A DNA stretch of 64,000 nt from Codonopsis lanceolata (lineage: Eukaryota > Streptophyta > Magnoliopsida > Asterales > Campanulaceae): NCBI GenBank assembly GCA_013146195.2, contig CM028377.1, forward strand, positions 60,822,678 through 60,886,677. The letters run 5' to 3'. The notes beneath the pieces were generated by a model that had not been told where the DNA came from, searched no databases, and saw only the letters and a list, made by a program, of their open reading frames with translations. Below are positions 45,763 through 55,883 of this stretch, piece after piece. Every line of letters starts with the position of its first letter. Position 1 is the stretch's first letter. The position numbers and the translations under genes were made by a program.

Positions 45763-46604
45763 GGAGAAATTGTGTGACGGTACATTTTTCCAAACATTTT
45801 TTTGCTCAACTCTTTTTTTTTTTTTCAACCGCTAAATCCATTTTTGAAATATTGTTCATTTAATACCCAAATTAAAGGATGCTGTAAAATTTTTTTTCTT
45901 CTCCCTCATCATTGAATTTGTTAGCCCAAAGATGCAAAAAAAGTATAAAGAGAAAAGAGAATGGAGAGTTGGGTGGTGAAAAAAAAAACGGTGATTACTA
46001 CATAACTATTTCTTCATCACTCTAACTTCACACTCTTTTACTTATTTTTATCATGTTATTATTGTTGTTCTTTTTCTTCTTTATCTTCATCATTGTGTTT
46101 GTGTGATTCAAAATAGATTTACTTTTGTGTTTTGTGTTGCTATACATGTAATGTATTCGATGAAATGCCTTAATACTATTTGTTTAGTTGTTAAACACAT
46201 TTTTTAATCTGGATGCATTAATTTTGAATCACAATACATCATTTGTGAATCGTGATGCATCGATTTGGATTTGGGATGTATGAAAGATGCATATAAATTT
46301 GAATCATTTATTAATAGTGTATTGGAAAGAAGGTAGATGAAGGTTTGGTTTTTCCAACATAATCCATCAATATTTTTGCAGCGCGATGCATAAATTGGAT
46401 TAGGTAATTTAAATTGATGCATCGCACGAGTTACAAAAATTGATGCAGCGTAATGTATTGAGTAAGTGATCTTTGTAACGCGCATTCGGTTCATTAAGTG
46501 TATCGTAGTCTTTTCGCTACCAAAAGTGTCTTTTCGGTTCAAAAATAAATATAATTGACTGGAGCAATTAAAAATGTTGAGAAAGAGACCAACCCGAATT
46601 TACC
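45763..46604. mobile_element. MULE-like non-autonomous element, copy J
   Basis: The left end is GGAGAAATTGTGTGACGGTAC. The right end is GACCAACCCGAATTTACC, after the CATTAAGTGTATCGTAGTC block. It matches copy C in inverted orientation for most of its length. The two diverged copies bound the family age. The 112-codon minus-strand frame inside is a repeat translation. Confidence 0.78.
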
Positions 46605-46633
46605 CTTTAAATCAACCCATATAGGTAGATAAT

Positions 46634-47265
46634 AGGATGACAACCGAGCCAATCCCCTCCCACCAATTTCCAATATCTGAAAGACATAGTTTTTGTTTTT
46701 AACCATTAAAGGACAATTTTAAGACAAAATGGCGAATATACCCTTAATGAAATTGGATTAGGGGCGCTGTATCGCAAATCTTATTTTTGCATCGAGATTT
46801 ACTAACTCTAAATTATGCATCACAAATCCAAAATTGTATATTGTGATTTTCTGTATAGGACTTAGTTGATGCATCGTAAATCCAAAAATTTGTATCTGAA
46901 ATGTATTATAATATGTGAGAAAATGTGTTTGTGGAAGATGCTGTTAGCAGGCTAATAGCAGCTAAGGCTTCAAACAAAATGTCGTATTTTTTGCTACTTA
47001 GCCGATGAGTTTGAAACATTCAAAAGGTTAGGATGATAACAGATTAGCAATGCATTATTTATTCTTCTAGTGTTAATTTGTGGTTATTTTCTTAAACCTT
47101 TTCTTTTAATAATTTCAGTCTTGCTTGATTTTATTGTTCTTATTTCGTCATTATAAGTCATGCAGAACAAAACAACAATAAAAGTAAACTTTAACGGTTA
47201 TTAAAAAAAAAAAAAAAGACAAAAGGTTGATAATCTTGCAAGTGAACGGACCTGCGATTTATTCT
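46634..47265. mobile_element. MULE-like non-autonomous element, copy K
   Basis: The left end is GGATGACAACCGAGCCAATC, with the ACCCTTAATGAAATTGG block inside. The right end has AACTTTAACGGTTATTAAAA and GAACGGACCTGCGATTTATTC. It lies 29 bases after copy J and about 120 bases upstream of the PRE gene's TATA-like box. Confidence 0.65.
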
Positions 47266-47386
47266 AGACTAGATAATAAATAGTACTAGTCACTAATTAA
47301 AATTTATAAATTAAATGGGTAGGTGTGAGAGCCCACTAGTGTCATCCCTCCCACACATGACACACCCTCTCTCTTCCCTAAAAACT

Positions 47387-47396
47387 CTATTTAAAA
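47387..47396 (+). promoter_or_regulatory. TATA-like box of the PRE gene
   Basis: CTATTTAAAA lies about 390 bases upstream of the ATG, between the MULE-like copy K and a CT-rich leader typical of plant 5' UTRs. A start of transcription near 47420 would place an upstream ATG (47423) with a 77-codon frame in the leader. This assignment is by position only. Confidence 0.45.
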
Positions 47397-47775
47397 ACAA
47401 GCAAAGCCCACTGCTCTCTCCCATGCACTTGTCTTCAACACCTCCAACACACTTGGTTTTTAGTTATATTTCTTACTACGAAGTTTCCCATTTTTTCTTC
47501 TTTCCATCCTTACCTTTCTCTCTCTCTCTCCATAACTTGTCTCAAAACAGTTATCTTTCCTTCTCCTTTATAACTGCCTCAGTTATCTGTCTCTCTCACC
47601 TCCCATACAGATACTCAACACCCCCTCCTTTTAAGTTTCAACACATTCTATAACTCAACACTATCTCTACCACTCTGACATCCCCTAACTAGCTCATTTG
47701 TCTCTCTGTGCTACTCTCATTCATTCTTAACCCGGCCCATATCTCTCGTTCCAAATATATAGCACACTTCTGACA

Positions 47776-48507
47776 ATGTCTAGCCGAAGATCCCGCTCCC
47801 GGCAATCAGGAGTCTCCAGGATCACCGATGATCAGATTGCCGATCTCATCTCCAAGTTGCAACAACTTATTCCTGAGATACACAACAGGCGTTCCGACAA
47901 GGTATAGTATGTATACTCTTTTATTATCAGAACAATGTAGTATAACTTTTCATTCACATAATACAACACCACACACGTGACAAAAGCAGCCTCAGAGAGA
48001 GTGTATTTGTTATCTACAAGAAAACTAGCTCTTCATACTAGCTAGTAGTTGTGTGGTTTTCCTTGGTCTCTGATAGATAAGTTGGGGGCCGGGGGTCACA
48101 CACCCACAACGCCCTCATGCATTTCATTTTTGTGGTGCACCTAGCAAGGTGCACCATGTGGTGTGTGTGGGACTCATTGAGCTAGCTTATACATGACAGT
48201 GATGACACACAGATAGTCACACACACACATATATATATGTATATATATATAATTATGCATATATATATAAGGTCAATGAGTATAAATCTGAATACGATTA
48301 ATAAAAAACATGGTTGATTTCACTAATTGATATTTACATAATTATCTTTTTCAGCGCTCGGCATCAAAAGTTTTGCAGGAGACTTGCAACTACATTAGAA
48401 ACTTGCACAGAGAAGTCGATGATCTAAGTGAGCGATTATCCGAGCTTTTGCAATCGACAGACACCGACAGTGCTCAAGCAGCCATCATTAGGAGCTTGCT
48501 TATGTAA
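47776..48507 (+). CDS. PRE: PRE/KIDARI-type atypical bHLH protein (92 aa, two exons 47776-47901 and 48355-48507)
   Basis: The product is a small nuclear helix-loop-helix protein that lacks the DNA-binding basic region. Family members bind inhibitory HLH proteins, or growth-repressing bHLH proteins such as IBH1, and so release cell elongation downstream of gibberellin, brassinosteroid, auxin and light. The sequence shows a Ser/Arg-rich N-terminus (MSSRRSRSRQ), helix 1 (about residues 16-35, ITDDQIADLISKLQQLIPEI), a short loop with RRSDK, helix 2 (about residues 43-75, SASKVLQETCNYIRNL) and the conserved end AAIIRSLL. The basic DNA contacts (His-Glu-Arg) are absent, as in all PRE proteins. The length of 92 matches the family. 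Exon 1 is 126 nt and exon 2 is 153 nt. The 453-nt intron at 47902-48354 is phase 0 with GT…AG and falls just after RRSDK. All key residues look intact, so I expect it to work. Among Arabidopsis members it looks nearest PRE6/KIDARI or PRE3. Confidence 0.95.
47902..48354 (+). other. Intron of the PRE gene (phase 0)
   Basis: The donor is AAG/GTATAG and the acceptor TTTTTCAG/CGC. It contains (CA)n and (AT)n runs at 48214-48270. Removing it joins the two exons in frame with no change to the helix-loop-helix motif. Confidence 0.93.
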
Positions 48508-48512
48508 TAAAA
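48507..48512 (+). terminator. Possible polyadenylation signal AATAAA of the PRE gene
   Basis: AATAAA overlaps the last base of the TAA stop codon. It is closer to the stop than usual, so the real signal may lie further downstream in the AT-rich 48520-48700. Confidence 0.4.
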
Positions 48513-50349
48513 ATGCTAGCACATTTAATTCTCTATTTTAATTGTACTCTTAATCTATAGCTAGCTTTCAATATATATCTACCTAGGGTTTATTTGGTCA
48601 AGCTAAATCCTTCTTATATGCAATGACCATGCACTAGAGCTAGTTAAATTATCTCTTAAATATATAAATATGCGTGTCTGTCTACATATAATAATAATTT
48701 AAAAAGGGCTTGCAGTTTACTAGGCTAACTATTTGATCAGTAGTACTCATACAATTTTGGATTAGTACTGATCAGAGCATATATTAATTAGGTTAGTACT
48801 CCATTATGACTCGAACCCATGTACGTGAAACGTTTTTATCACACAAGGTACACTTTGGTGTCAAGCACGGGCATTATATAGTAACTAAGATCAAATGCAT
48901 TATCTTATGATCATTAATTAAGTTAAACGCTCGATTTATTAGAACATGCAACTCTATTTCTCATTAAAGAAAAAAACTTTTGTTAGTGTTAAACCGTACG
49001 ACCTTTTGATTTAGTACTTAATAAACTTGTCAAAATTAACTCCACTTAAACCCAATATAGCTTCCGATTCAACCCAATATAGCAGGGCTATGTTGACTTG
49101 ACACCTTGATTTTACTTTAAAGTAGAGTCTTAACACAACTAAGTAGACGCCTAGCTGCATCAGTTTAACTCACTTGATCATTTGCACGAGTCTGCTGGCT
49201 TCTAGATAGACCAACCTGGATTCAGACTCAACCCAGTAAGTTAGTTGGTCGAGGGGTACTATTTACAAAATCCAACAACTCGAAGCAAAAACTCACTTGA
49301 TCGGAAGGTTCAAAATACGTATAGGTTTGCCTAATAGAAAATGTTTTATGTGCTTCCAGGTAGCTATCCCCAACTATCTAAAGTCTAATACGTCCAAAAA
49401 AAACATAATATAATACTCCTACTAGTACTAGTAGTAGTAGCATTGATAATGATAAATATTCACCAGACAAGAACATAAATAAACTTATTACTCCTATAAT
49501 TAAATTCGAATATTTGAACCGTATAGGTCAACCTCGATACTCGATAGTAGATAAAACTCCAAAAACCTTCCCTTCCACATGTGACTTGACCCCACATTTG
49601 CCTACCCAACTTGTTAAACATGAGTCTTCAGGACATAGCCAAGTGATAAAAGGAAGGGAACATAAGATTTTGGAAGCATGCAGCGTATGTTCGATACTTG
49701 ATGGAAGCAAATTGCTTTCTTCTGAGATTGGACCTTATATCTGTTATTAGTTGACATGTTCTCAAACTCTGTATCATTCGAGCACATCCCGCGATTTTCC
49801 TGTTAGTAAAATAAGGGACCGAACTACTACCCCACGATTAAACCTGGTTATAAAAAAAAAAAAAAGACTTGTTAAACATGAACAATGGAGTAGCAAATTC
49901 AAATCATCCAATTCAACCAAGTATCAAACTCATGAATCGATCCTAAATCAAATTTGATTTGGTTCATTTAAATCAAACCAAATCATCCACCAATTTTTTA
50001 TTTTTATCACCTTTTTGAAATGAGTTCACATTTTTATCTATAAATAAAGACTCGATTTGCCTAATTTGGACATCAAATCAATTTTGAAGAAAAAGATTGT
50101 GGGGTATGTAAAAGTGTTGGAGTTGTGTCACCATTAGAAGAGTTTTTTTTTTTTTTGAATCAAATAGAATTTTTTTTAATTGGTTTTAATGAGTTGAGTA
50201 TGATTTGGTGGTTGATTTGATTCAACCATTATCCATGCTTAGATGTGTGGAAATGGTGGTATTTGAGTTATAAAAAAAATATATAGTACGAATCGAAGCT
50301 TATGAGTTTTTTAACACGAACATAATAACTATTAGGTGGCTTTTTTATA
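48513..50349. other. Intergenic stretch downstream of the PRE gene
   Basis: No gene is seen. About 49630-49720 has weak tRNA-like boxes (AGCCAAGTGATAAAAGG, then GTATGTTCGATAC), so it could be SINE-derived. Frames of 60-78 codons here are unsupported. Confidence 0.4.
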
Positions 50350-50450
50350 GGAGAAATTGATGGCTGGTCTTATTTCGTAAGTTTATAATCTCTTCAGTCC
50401 CTTTTTTTTTTCCAACCGCTAAAGTTTATTTTCGTGAAATCGTTCCTAAA
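50350..50450 (+). repeat. Left terminal inverted repeat of the MULE-like family, upstream of a MULE transposase
   Basis: It reads GGAGAAATTGATGGCTGGTC, then CAACCGCTAAAGTTTATTTT and ATCGTTCCTAAAAT. This matches, in inverted form, the right 100 bases of copy H. It lies about 1.3 kb upstream of, and in the same orientation as, the MULE transposase remnant at 51633. Confidence 0.75.
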
Positions 50451-51632
50451 ATGCACACACAACAGAAAAATAATGGTTGAAATTCACACATGTAACATGT
50501 AACAATTAAACTAAGGGGGGTTTGTTTTATTTATCTAAATTATTCTACTAAAAGCATGTAATCTAATTAACTAACTAATTAAAGCAGCAAACACAGTTTG
50601 TGAAGATCTAATAGAGGAGAAGAATTAATCTAGGAATATGGATTCACTTGTATCTATTATAACGCTCTTTTACTTAATGTATCAATCAATAAATCTTGAG
50701 TTCGTTCACGAAAGATTGGTATAGGTCGTCAAATTATAATTCAGTCTCCATCCTAAATAATCCATCCGAGTCTATACCCTTAAGAACAAGAACATATGAA
50801 TTTCCGTTTGTCACTCGGAAACATATGAACCTAACTCTAACTTATCACTCTCATGCATCGATAAGTTTAATTTATCACAATGGTGAGCCAGTATACTATA
50901 AATGCACATGGCCGTGCAGTTATCCGCACATCTTGGTCTTTAACTACGGCGATACAATTCATTAGGAAAAAACTAAATAGCAAAGAGATTGATAAACACT
51001 ATGATCAACAAGATTTGATTGAACAAAAATATATAATAGAGCAGAAGATTCGATACAAGTTACCTCAAATTCCTAAATATGAGTAGTTAGTTCATCCTTG
51101 AAGATGAATAGATTGATGGGATGAAAGAATACATGAACGATCTTCTAAAACTATGATTACAAATAATAAAAACTCTAAGTTACAAACTAAATTTGAATTA
51201 TTTCCGACCTGGAACCTAGGGCTACAAGACTTGTATTTATACTTGTGTGAACAGGGCAGGAGATAGAATTAGGGTACAATTCTCGTAATTGCGAAACGAA
51301 AGGGCTTGCGGGGGCAAGGTGCAGAGGGATGCGGCCGCAAGGCCTTAGGCTCCTTTGGGCTCACGTACTGGAGACCTTGCGGAGGCAAGGGTCTTGTGTC
51401 TTGTGGCCACAAGGCCTTTTGTATTTCTGGTACATCTTCTTTCAACCTTTTAACACTTTGCACCCTTCTTTCAATTCTTCACTTAAAGTCTTGTAAATTT
51501 CACAATTCCACCTAAAACCCTGAAACTCACAAATAAGCTCCAAAACACATATTAATAGCCAAAAGCCTCGTGGAATTGATATTTCTAAGTTGTATAAGTA
51601 CCCAATACATGCGTATAAAACACATCTATAAT
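50451..51632. other. Non-coding stretch between the MULE-like end and the transposase remnant
   Basis: No conserved frame was found. 51300-51420 carries four short words of the form CTTGCGG(A/G)GGCAAGG or GGCCGCAAGG/GGCCACAAGG, partly self-complementary. The stretch may be MULE interior, a solo LTR, or both. I cannot see matching ends. Confidence 0.4.
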
Positions 51633-52353
51633 CGTCCAATATTGTTCATAGATGGAACTTTTATGAAATCTCGATTTAAGGGAACTCTTTTGTCTGCAAC
51701 GACCAAGGATGGAAATCAAGGTTAAAGAAACTCTTTTATGTTTTAATTTTTTTATATGAACATTATTTAATTATAATTTTTTTTCTTTGCAGGTCTCTTT
51801 CCCTTTGCTTTTGCAGTTGTAACTGCTGAAAATCGAGATAATTGGTGTTGGTTTCTTTCAAAAGTAAAGAATTACTTTATAGGGATGTGCTGTTTGTTTC
51901 AAATAGAAATGTTGGTTTAATGGAAACCATACCTGAAATTTTTTAGAGTTCCAAACATTTCTTTTGCTTGGTGCATATTTATCGTAATTTGAAAGACATT
52001 TATCGTGGTAGGCCGTATTCAAAAAAGATTTCGATCTAATTTTTGCAAAAGACTGAAGGATTGGGCGTATGCTCCGAATATTAGACTTTTCGAGGAGAAG
52101 CTTGAAATATTTAAAAGAGAAGGTGGACAGATTGCTAGTGAATTTTTGATCAATCTTCCATTTCAAAATTGGGCTATTGCACATTGTCGGGAGAATAGGT
52201 ATGCTAAGATGACATCAAATGCTGTTGAATCGTTCAATAATTGGATTTTGGAGGCTCGCGGCCTTCCCATTACACACATGGTTGATTGCATAAGATCAAA
52301 AATTATGAAATGGTTTTTGAAGAGGCTTAGCAGTGGAACTAAGTGGAACAAAT
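51633..52353 (+). pseudogene. MULE (Mutator-type) transposase, central part, broken by a Copia insertion
   Basis: Exonic pieces read RPILFIDGTFMKSRFKGTLL, with the first catalytic Asp in IDGTF, then (after a 72-bp GT…AG intron, 51721-51792, phase 1) LFPFAFAVVTAENRDNWCWF. A frame change leads to SNRNVGLMETIPEIF, where the second catalytic Asp of the family (SDR) reads Asn, then HIYRNLKD. From about 52005 in another frame come WAIAHCRENRYAKMTSNAVE, SFNNWI and the LPI…RSKIMKWF segment, typical of the MULE C-terminal half. The remainder lies beyond the Copia element and outside the window. The frameshifts and the lost Asp show it is inactive. Together with the matching end at 50350, it could derive from the autonomous source of the non-autonomous copies A to K. 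Confidence 0.85.
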
Positions 52354-52586
52354 TGTTAGCGTGTAATATTGTTAGTTACCATTACCTGCACGTTTGTATC
52401 TCTATCTTTAATTTGTATCTAGCTGTATCCTTAGATATATTAGGTAGTAACTAACTTGTAGGAGTTTAGCGTTAATTTAGGACTTTGCTTGGAGCTAAAG
52501 CATTGGAGTCAGTGTATATATTTTGGGGTTCCCTGTTTCAATGAAGAGAGATAGAAAAGATTTTCCACAAACTGGTTCCCATCTCA
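52354..52586 (+). repeat. 5' LTR of the Ale/Retrofit-like element (233 bp)
   Basis: It begins TGTTAGCGTG and ends CCCATCTCA. Its first 123 bases align with the truncated 3' LTR at 63878 with four substitutions. Short LTRs of this size suit Ale/Retrofit. Confidence 0.92.
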
Positions 52587-52589
52587 ATA

Positions 52590-52601
52590 TGGTATCAGAG
52601 C
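52590..52601 (+). other. Primer-binding site for initiator tRNA-Met
   Basis: TGGTATCAGAGC lies three bases after the LTR end. Confidence 0.93.
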
Positions 52602-52635
52602 AAGTTCAACCAATTTACGTCTAAAAATCAAAATC

Positions 52636-53577
52636 ATGATGGAGCCTACGACTGGGAGCGGTGCAAAGGATGGGAAGAAAGCCATCTCACCGTATACTCT
52701 AGCAGCCAATGATCACCCTGGGTTGTTGATCACACATACCCAGTTGAAAGGCGCAAACTATGAAGAATGGGCGAAGGCGATACGGACTTCATTGAGGGAA
52801 AAGAAGAAGAAGGGTTTCATTGATGGAACCATACAAGAACCTACTGAGGATTTAGATGAAATAGAAGACTGGGGAACTGTGAATTCCAAGTTAATTTCAT
52901 GGATTTTTAATACAATCGAACCCACGTTGCGTTCTACTATTTCATACAGGTCCACGACGAAAGAGTTGTGGGATGACATCCAACAACGATTCTCCATTCG
53001 AAATGGTGCGCGTGTGCATCAATTGAAAACGGAGATTTCCAATTGCAGGCAAAATGGTGATACCGTGATGGTGTATTATGCAAGAATCAAAAAGATTTGG
53101 GACGATCTGACGGACTATGATCCAATGCCCATATGTTCTTGCAATGGTTGTAAGTGCGGCCTTAACACTAAGCTTGAGAAGAGAAGTGAAGAAGAACATG
53201 TGCATCAATTCTTGATGGGGTTAGATGACATAATTTATTGCACCGTTCGTTCCAATATCATTGCTTCGGAACCCCTTCCCAACATGTATCGTGTTTATTC
53301 ACGAATTACTGAACAAGAGCAGGTCAAGACAATGACTAAAGGGGTTCCAGAACGCACAGACCCGATGAGTTTTGCTGTGAAAGCTGCTTGGTTTCTGATT
53401 CTAGGGGCCGATCGCAAGAATGATGCAACCATGTGCTCACACTGTCACAAGCCAGGACACAATAATGAAACTTGTTTTCACTTCATGGGTACCCAGAATA
53501 ATGGGGTACTGGACAAGGACGCGACAGGGGTCGTGGTGCACAACAAGGTTCAGGCAAAGGCGGAACTGCCAGAGTGA
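52636..53577 (+). CDS. Gag of the Ale/Retrofit-like Copia element
   Basis: This is a 313-codon frame from ATG at 52636, 49 bases after the LTR. It begins with the NHP-like Copia gag N-terminus (DHPGLLITHTQLKG, then NYEEWAKAI). The gag domain covers residues about 30-230 with WDDIQQRFS and VYYARIKKIWDDL. A CSCNGCKCG cysteine cluster near residue 170 is typical of Retrofit-type gag. A CX2CX4HX4C zinc knuckle (CSHCHKPGHNNETC) lies near residues 265-278. The product would be the particle-forming nucleocapsid. It ends by frameshift in place of running on into protease. Confidence 0.9.
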   Translation: MMEPTTGSGAKDGKKAISPYTLAANDHPGLLITHTQLKGANYEEWAKAIRTSLREKKKKGFIDGTIQEPTEDLDEIEDWGTVNSKLISWIFNTIEPTLRSTISYRSTTKELWDDIQQRFSIRNGARVHQLKTEISNCRQNGDTVMVYYARIKKIWDDLTDYDPMPICSCNGCKCGLNTKLEKRSEEEHVHQFLMGLDDIIYCTVRSNIIASEPLPNMYRVYSRITEQEQVKTMTKGVPERTDPMSFAVKAAWFLILGADRKNDATMCSHCHKPGHNNETCFHFMGTQNNGVLDKDATGVVVHNKVQAKAELPE

Positions 53578-54010
53578 ATACAACCCATGCTGCTGGAAAT
53601 TCTACCACTGCCATTGGTCTCACAGATTCAGATAAAGCGGGACTGGAGAATTTAAGCAATGAAGATTGGGAAACATTGAAAACACTTTGGAATTCTCACA
53701 CAAATACACGGTTGTGCGGTAAGGCCTGATGGATCTTTGATCTGAGGGCTACTCATCACATGAGTGGTGCATTGATTCTTTCATTAATTTGATGGATATT
53801 ACTCCATGTCCTGTTTGGATGCCGAATGGTGAGTAGGTTCAAGCTATGAAGGAAGGCACAGTGGTTTTAGGGAAATTATGTCTTACGGCTGTTTTGTTTA
53901 TGCCTACATTAACTTGCCATCTGATTTATGTTTCTCAATTGGTCCGTGATAACAAGTATATTCTGAAATTCACTGATCGTCTGTGTGTTATATAGGACCG
54001 CACTTCGAGG
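53578..54010 (+). pseudogene. Decayed protease region of the Copia element
   Basis: After the gag frame several stops and shifts occur. At 53730-53775 one frame reads WIFDLRATHHMSG, clearly the Copia aspartic protease site (WIIDSGASHHMTG in the family). The catalytic Asp is kept but the Ser-Gly after it is replaced by Leu-Arg, and a TGA stands just before the Trp. The protease cannot be active. Confidence 0.8.
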
Positions 54011-54862
54011 ATGCTGATTGGAATGGGTGAAGAACACAGGGGACTGTATGTTGCAAAGGAGGATCTACTAGTTCGTGTGCATAAAACAAGCGGTTTATGT
54101 ACTGCAGAGTTATGGCACAGAAGGTTAGGACATCATTCTATGCGAGTTGTAGAGAATTTTTGTACATTAAAATCTAGTGTTGAAAATAAGGAACATGAAC
54201 ATTGTGATGTGTGTTTCCGGGCTAAACAAACCCGAGAACCTTTTACTTCTAGTATGAATAAAGCAAATGCCATTTTTGATCTGATCCATTGTGACTTATG
54301 GGGAGCATATAGGGAGGCCACTTTTTGTGGCGCTACATCTTTTTTAACAATTGTTGATGACTACTCTAGAGCCGTTTGGGTTTATTTGTTGAAAGGGAAG
54401 GATGAGGCCCCTCAGATTATCAAGAATTTTTTAGCTTTAATTGAACGACAATTCAACAAGCAAGTAAAAACTGTCCGTAGTGATAATGGGACCGAATTCA
54501 CCTGTTTGACCGCTTATTTTCATAAACGTGGCATTTTACATGAGACATCTATGGTTGGAACACTTCAACAGAATGGGTGTGTAGAGAGAAAACATCGGCA
54601 CATTTTAAATGTGGGAAGGGCAATTAGATTCCAAACGAATTTGCCTATTCAATTTTGGGGAGAATGTATTCTCACCATCGGTTACTTAATTAACCGTACT
54701 CCCACTACGGTGTTGAAAGGCAAGACACCCTATGAATTGCTTTTTGGTCAACCACCTCCTATTTCTCATCTACGAATTTTCGATTGCCTTTGCTATGCTA
54801 AAAGCCTGAATCGGGACAGGGGGACAAGTTCGCTAGTCGTAGTTGACGATGTGCTTTTATAG
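54011..54862 (+). CDS. Integrase of the Copia element
   Basis: The frame is open for 283 codons. The start codon shown is not a real translation start, since the piece belongs to a polyprotein. The HHCC zinc domain (WHRRLGHHSM … HCDVCFRAKQ) spans residues about 36-72. The core shows the catalytic triad: Asp in HCDLWG (about residue 94), Asp in RSDNGTEF (about 158) and Glu in CVERKHR (about 194). All three are present. The C-terminal part has the LINRTP and GKTPYE segments. The frame shifts near 54850. It would insert element DNA into the genome with a 5-bp duplication. Confidence 0.88.
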   Translation: MLIGMGEEHRGLYVAKEDLLVRVHKTSGLCTAELWHRRLGHHSMRVVENFCTLKSSVENKEHEHCDVCFRAKQTREPFTSSMNKANAIFDLIHCDLWGAYREATFCGATSFLTIVDDYSRAVWVYLLKGKDEAPQIIKNFLALIERQFNKQVKTVRSDNGTEFTCLTAYFHKRGILHETSMVGTLQQNGCVERKHRHILNVGRAIRFQTNLPIQFWGECILTIGYLINRTPTTVLKGKTPYELLFGQPPPISHLRIFDCLCYAKSLNRDRGTSSLVVVDDVLL

Positions 54863-55469
54863 GTTATCCTTATTGCAAGAAAGGATGGCGTCTGTACGAT
54901 TTAGAAACAGGCCAATTATTTGAATCACGTGATGTGGTTTTTATTGAAACTAAGTTTCCTTTCCTGCATATGCATGTACAATCAGACAATCCTTTAGCTC
55001 CTTTGACTTCTACCACACTTGGTTTGGCTCTAGATAATATAGATTGGCCTCCACCTATTCACGAAACAAATGAAGAGAGTTATGCACATATACCGATGCC
55101 CACTCCTGTACAGATACCTACTGATGATGTTCTACATGCGTCTTCTCCAGATTTTGTTCCTATTGAAGCTCCTATTGAAGTAAATATCACAGACCCTCCC
55201 ACATCATCCACGGTTCTTGGTCGTGGGCAGCGCGAAAAGTTCCCTTCTGTCTGGTTGAAGGATCACATTATCCATACAATGCACCTCGGTTCTTCGTCAA
55301 CTCACCCATTTCCTTCCGCATTCTCAAGTACACCCTATCCTATAGCGCACTTTGTGAAATGTGATCAGTTTTCCTTATCGCATCACAAGTATTTGGCTGC
55401 AGTTACAGCAGGTACTAAACCATCCACTTTCGCTGAAGCCATGCGATATCTCATTGGCGTGATGCTATG
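54863..55469 (+). pseudogene. Linker region of the Copia polyprotein
   Basis: After the shift the frame resumes with AFIGYPYCKKGWRLYDLET and FESRDVVFIE, the usual integrase C-terminal end. It continues through a Pro/Thr-rich linker without fixed domains to the short stretch before reverse transcriptase (AAVTAGTKPSTFAEAM). Another frameshift occurs near 55460. Confidence 0.78.
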
Positions 55470-55883
55470 GCAAAGGAGGTCCGAGCCTTGGAAACTAATG
55501 GCACTTGGACTGTTGAGTCATTGCCAACTGGAAAGAAGGCTCTTGGGAGCAAATGGGTTTATAAGATAAAGTATAACGCGGATGATTTTACTAAGACTTT
55601 TGCCCCCACGGCTAAACTGGTTACTGTTCGTACTTTTCTTGCGGTAGCAGCCGTGAAGAAATGGCATTTGCATCAGATGGATGTACATAACGCATTTCTT
55701 CATGGGGATCTCGAAGAGGAGGTTTATATGAGATTTCCCTCGGGTTTGAGAAGCATGGCTTTGGCATGGCTTATCGCCTACGCAAGTCACTTTATGGATT
55801 ATGTCAAGCTTCCCGATGTTGGTTTGCAAAGTTGGCTTCCGCTCTTACCACCTATGGTTTTCAACAATCGACTTCAGACTATT
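55467..55883 (+). pseudogene. Reverse transcriptase, N-terminal half
   Basis: It reads ALGSKWVYKIKYNADDFTKT, then FAPTAKLVTVRTFLAVAA, HQMDVHNAFLHGDLEEEVYM and, after a shift at about 55760, AYRLRKSLYGLCQASRCWF. These are the fingers and palm segments of Copia reverse transcriptase; the first catalytic Asp is in QMDVHNAF. The sequence is cut at 55883 by the solo LTR, and the codons resume at 62872. Confidence 0.85.

Noticed and set aside
47315..47653. 112-codon frame as a gene upstream of PRE
   Set aside because: Low-complexity Ser/Leu/Pro translation of a CT-rich promoter and leader; its first part lies upstream of the TATA-like box.
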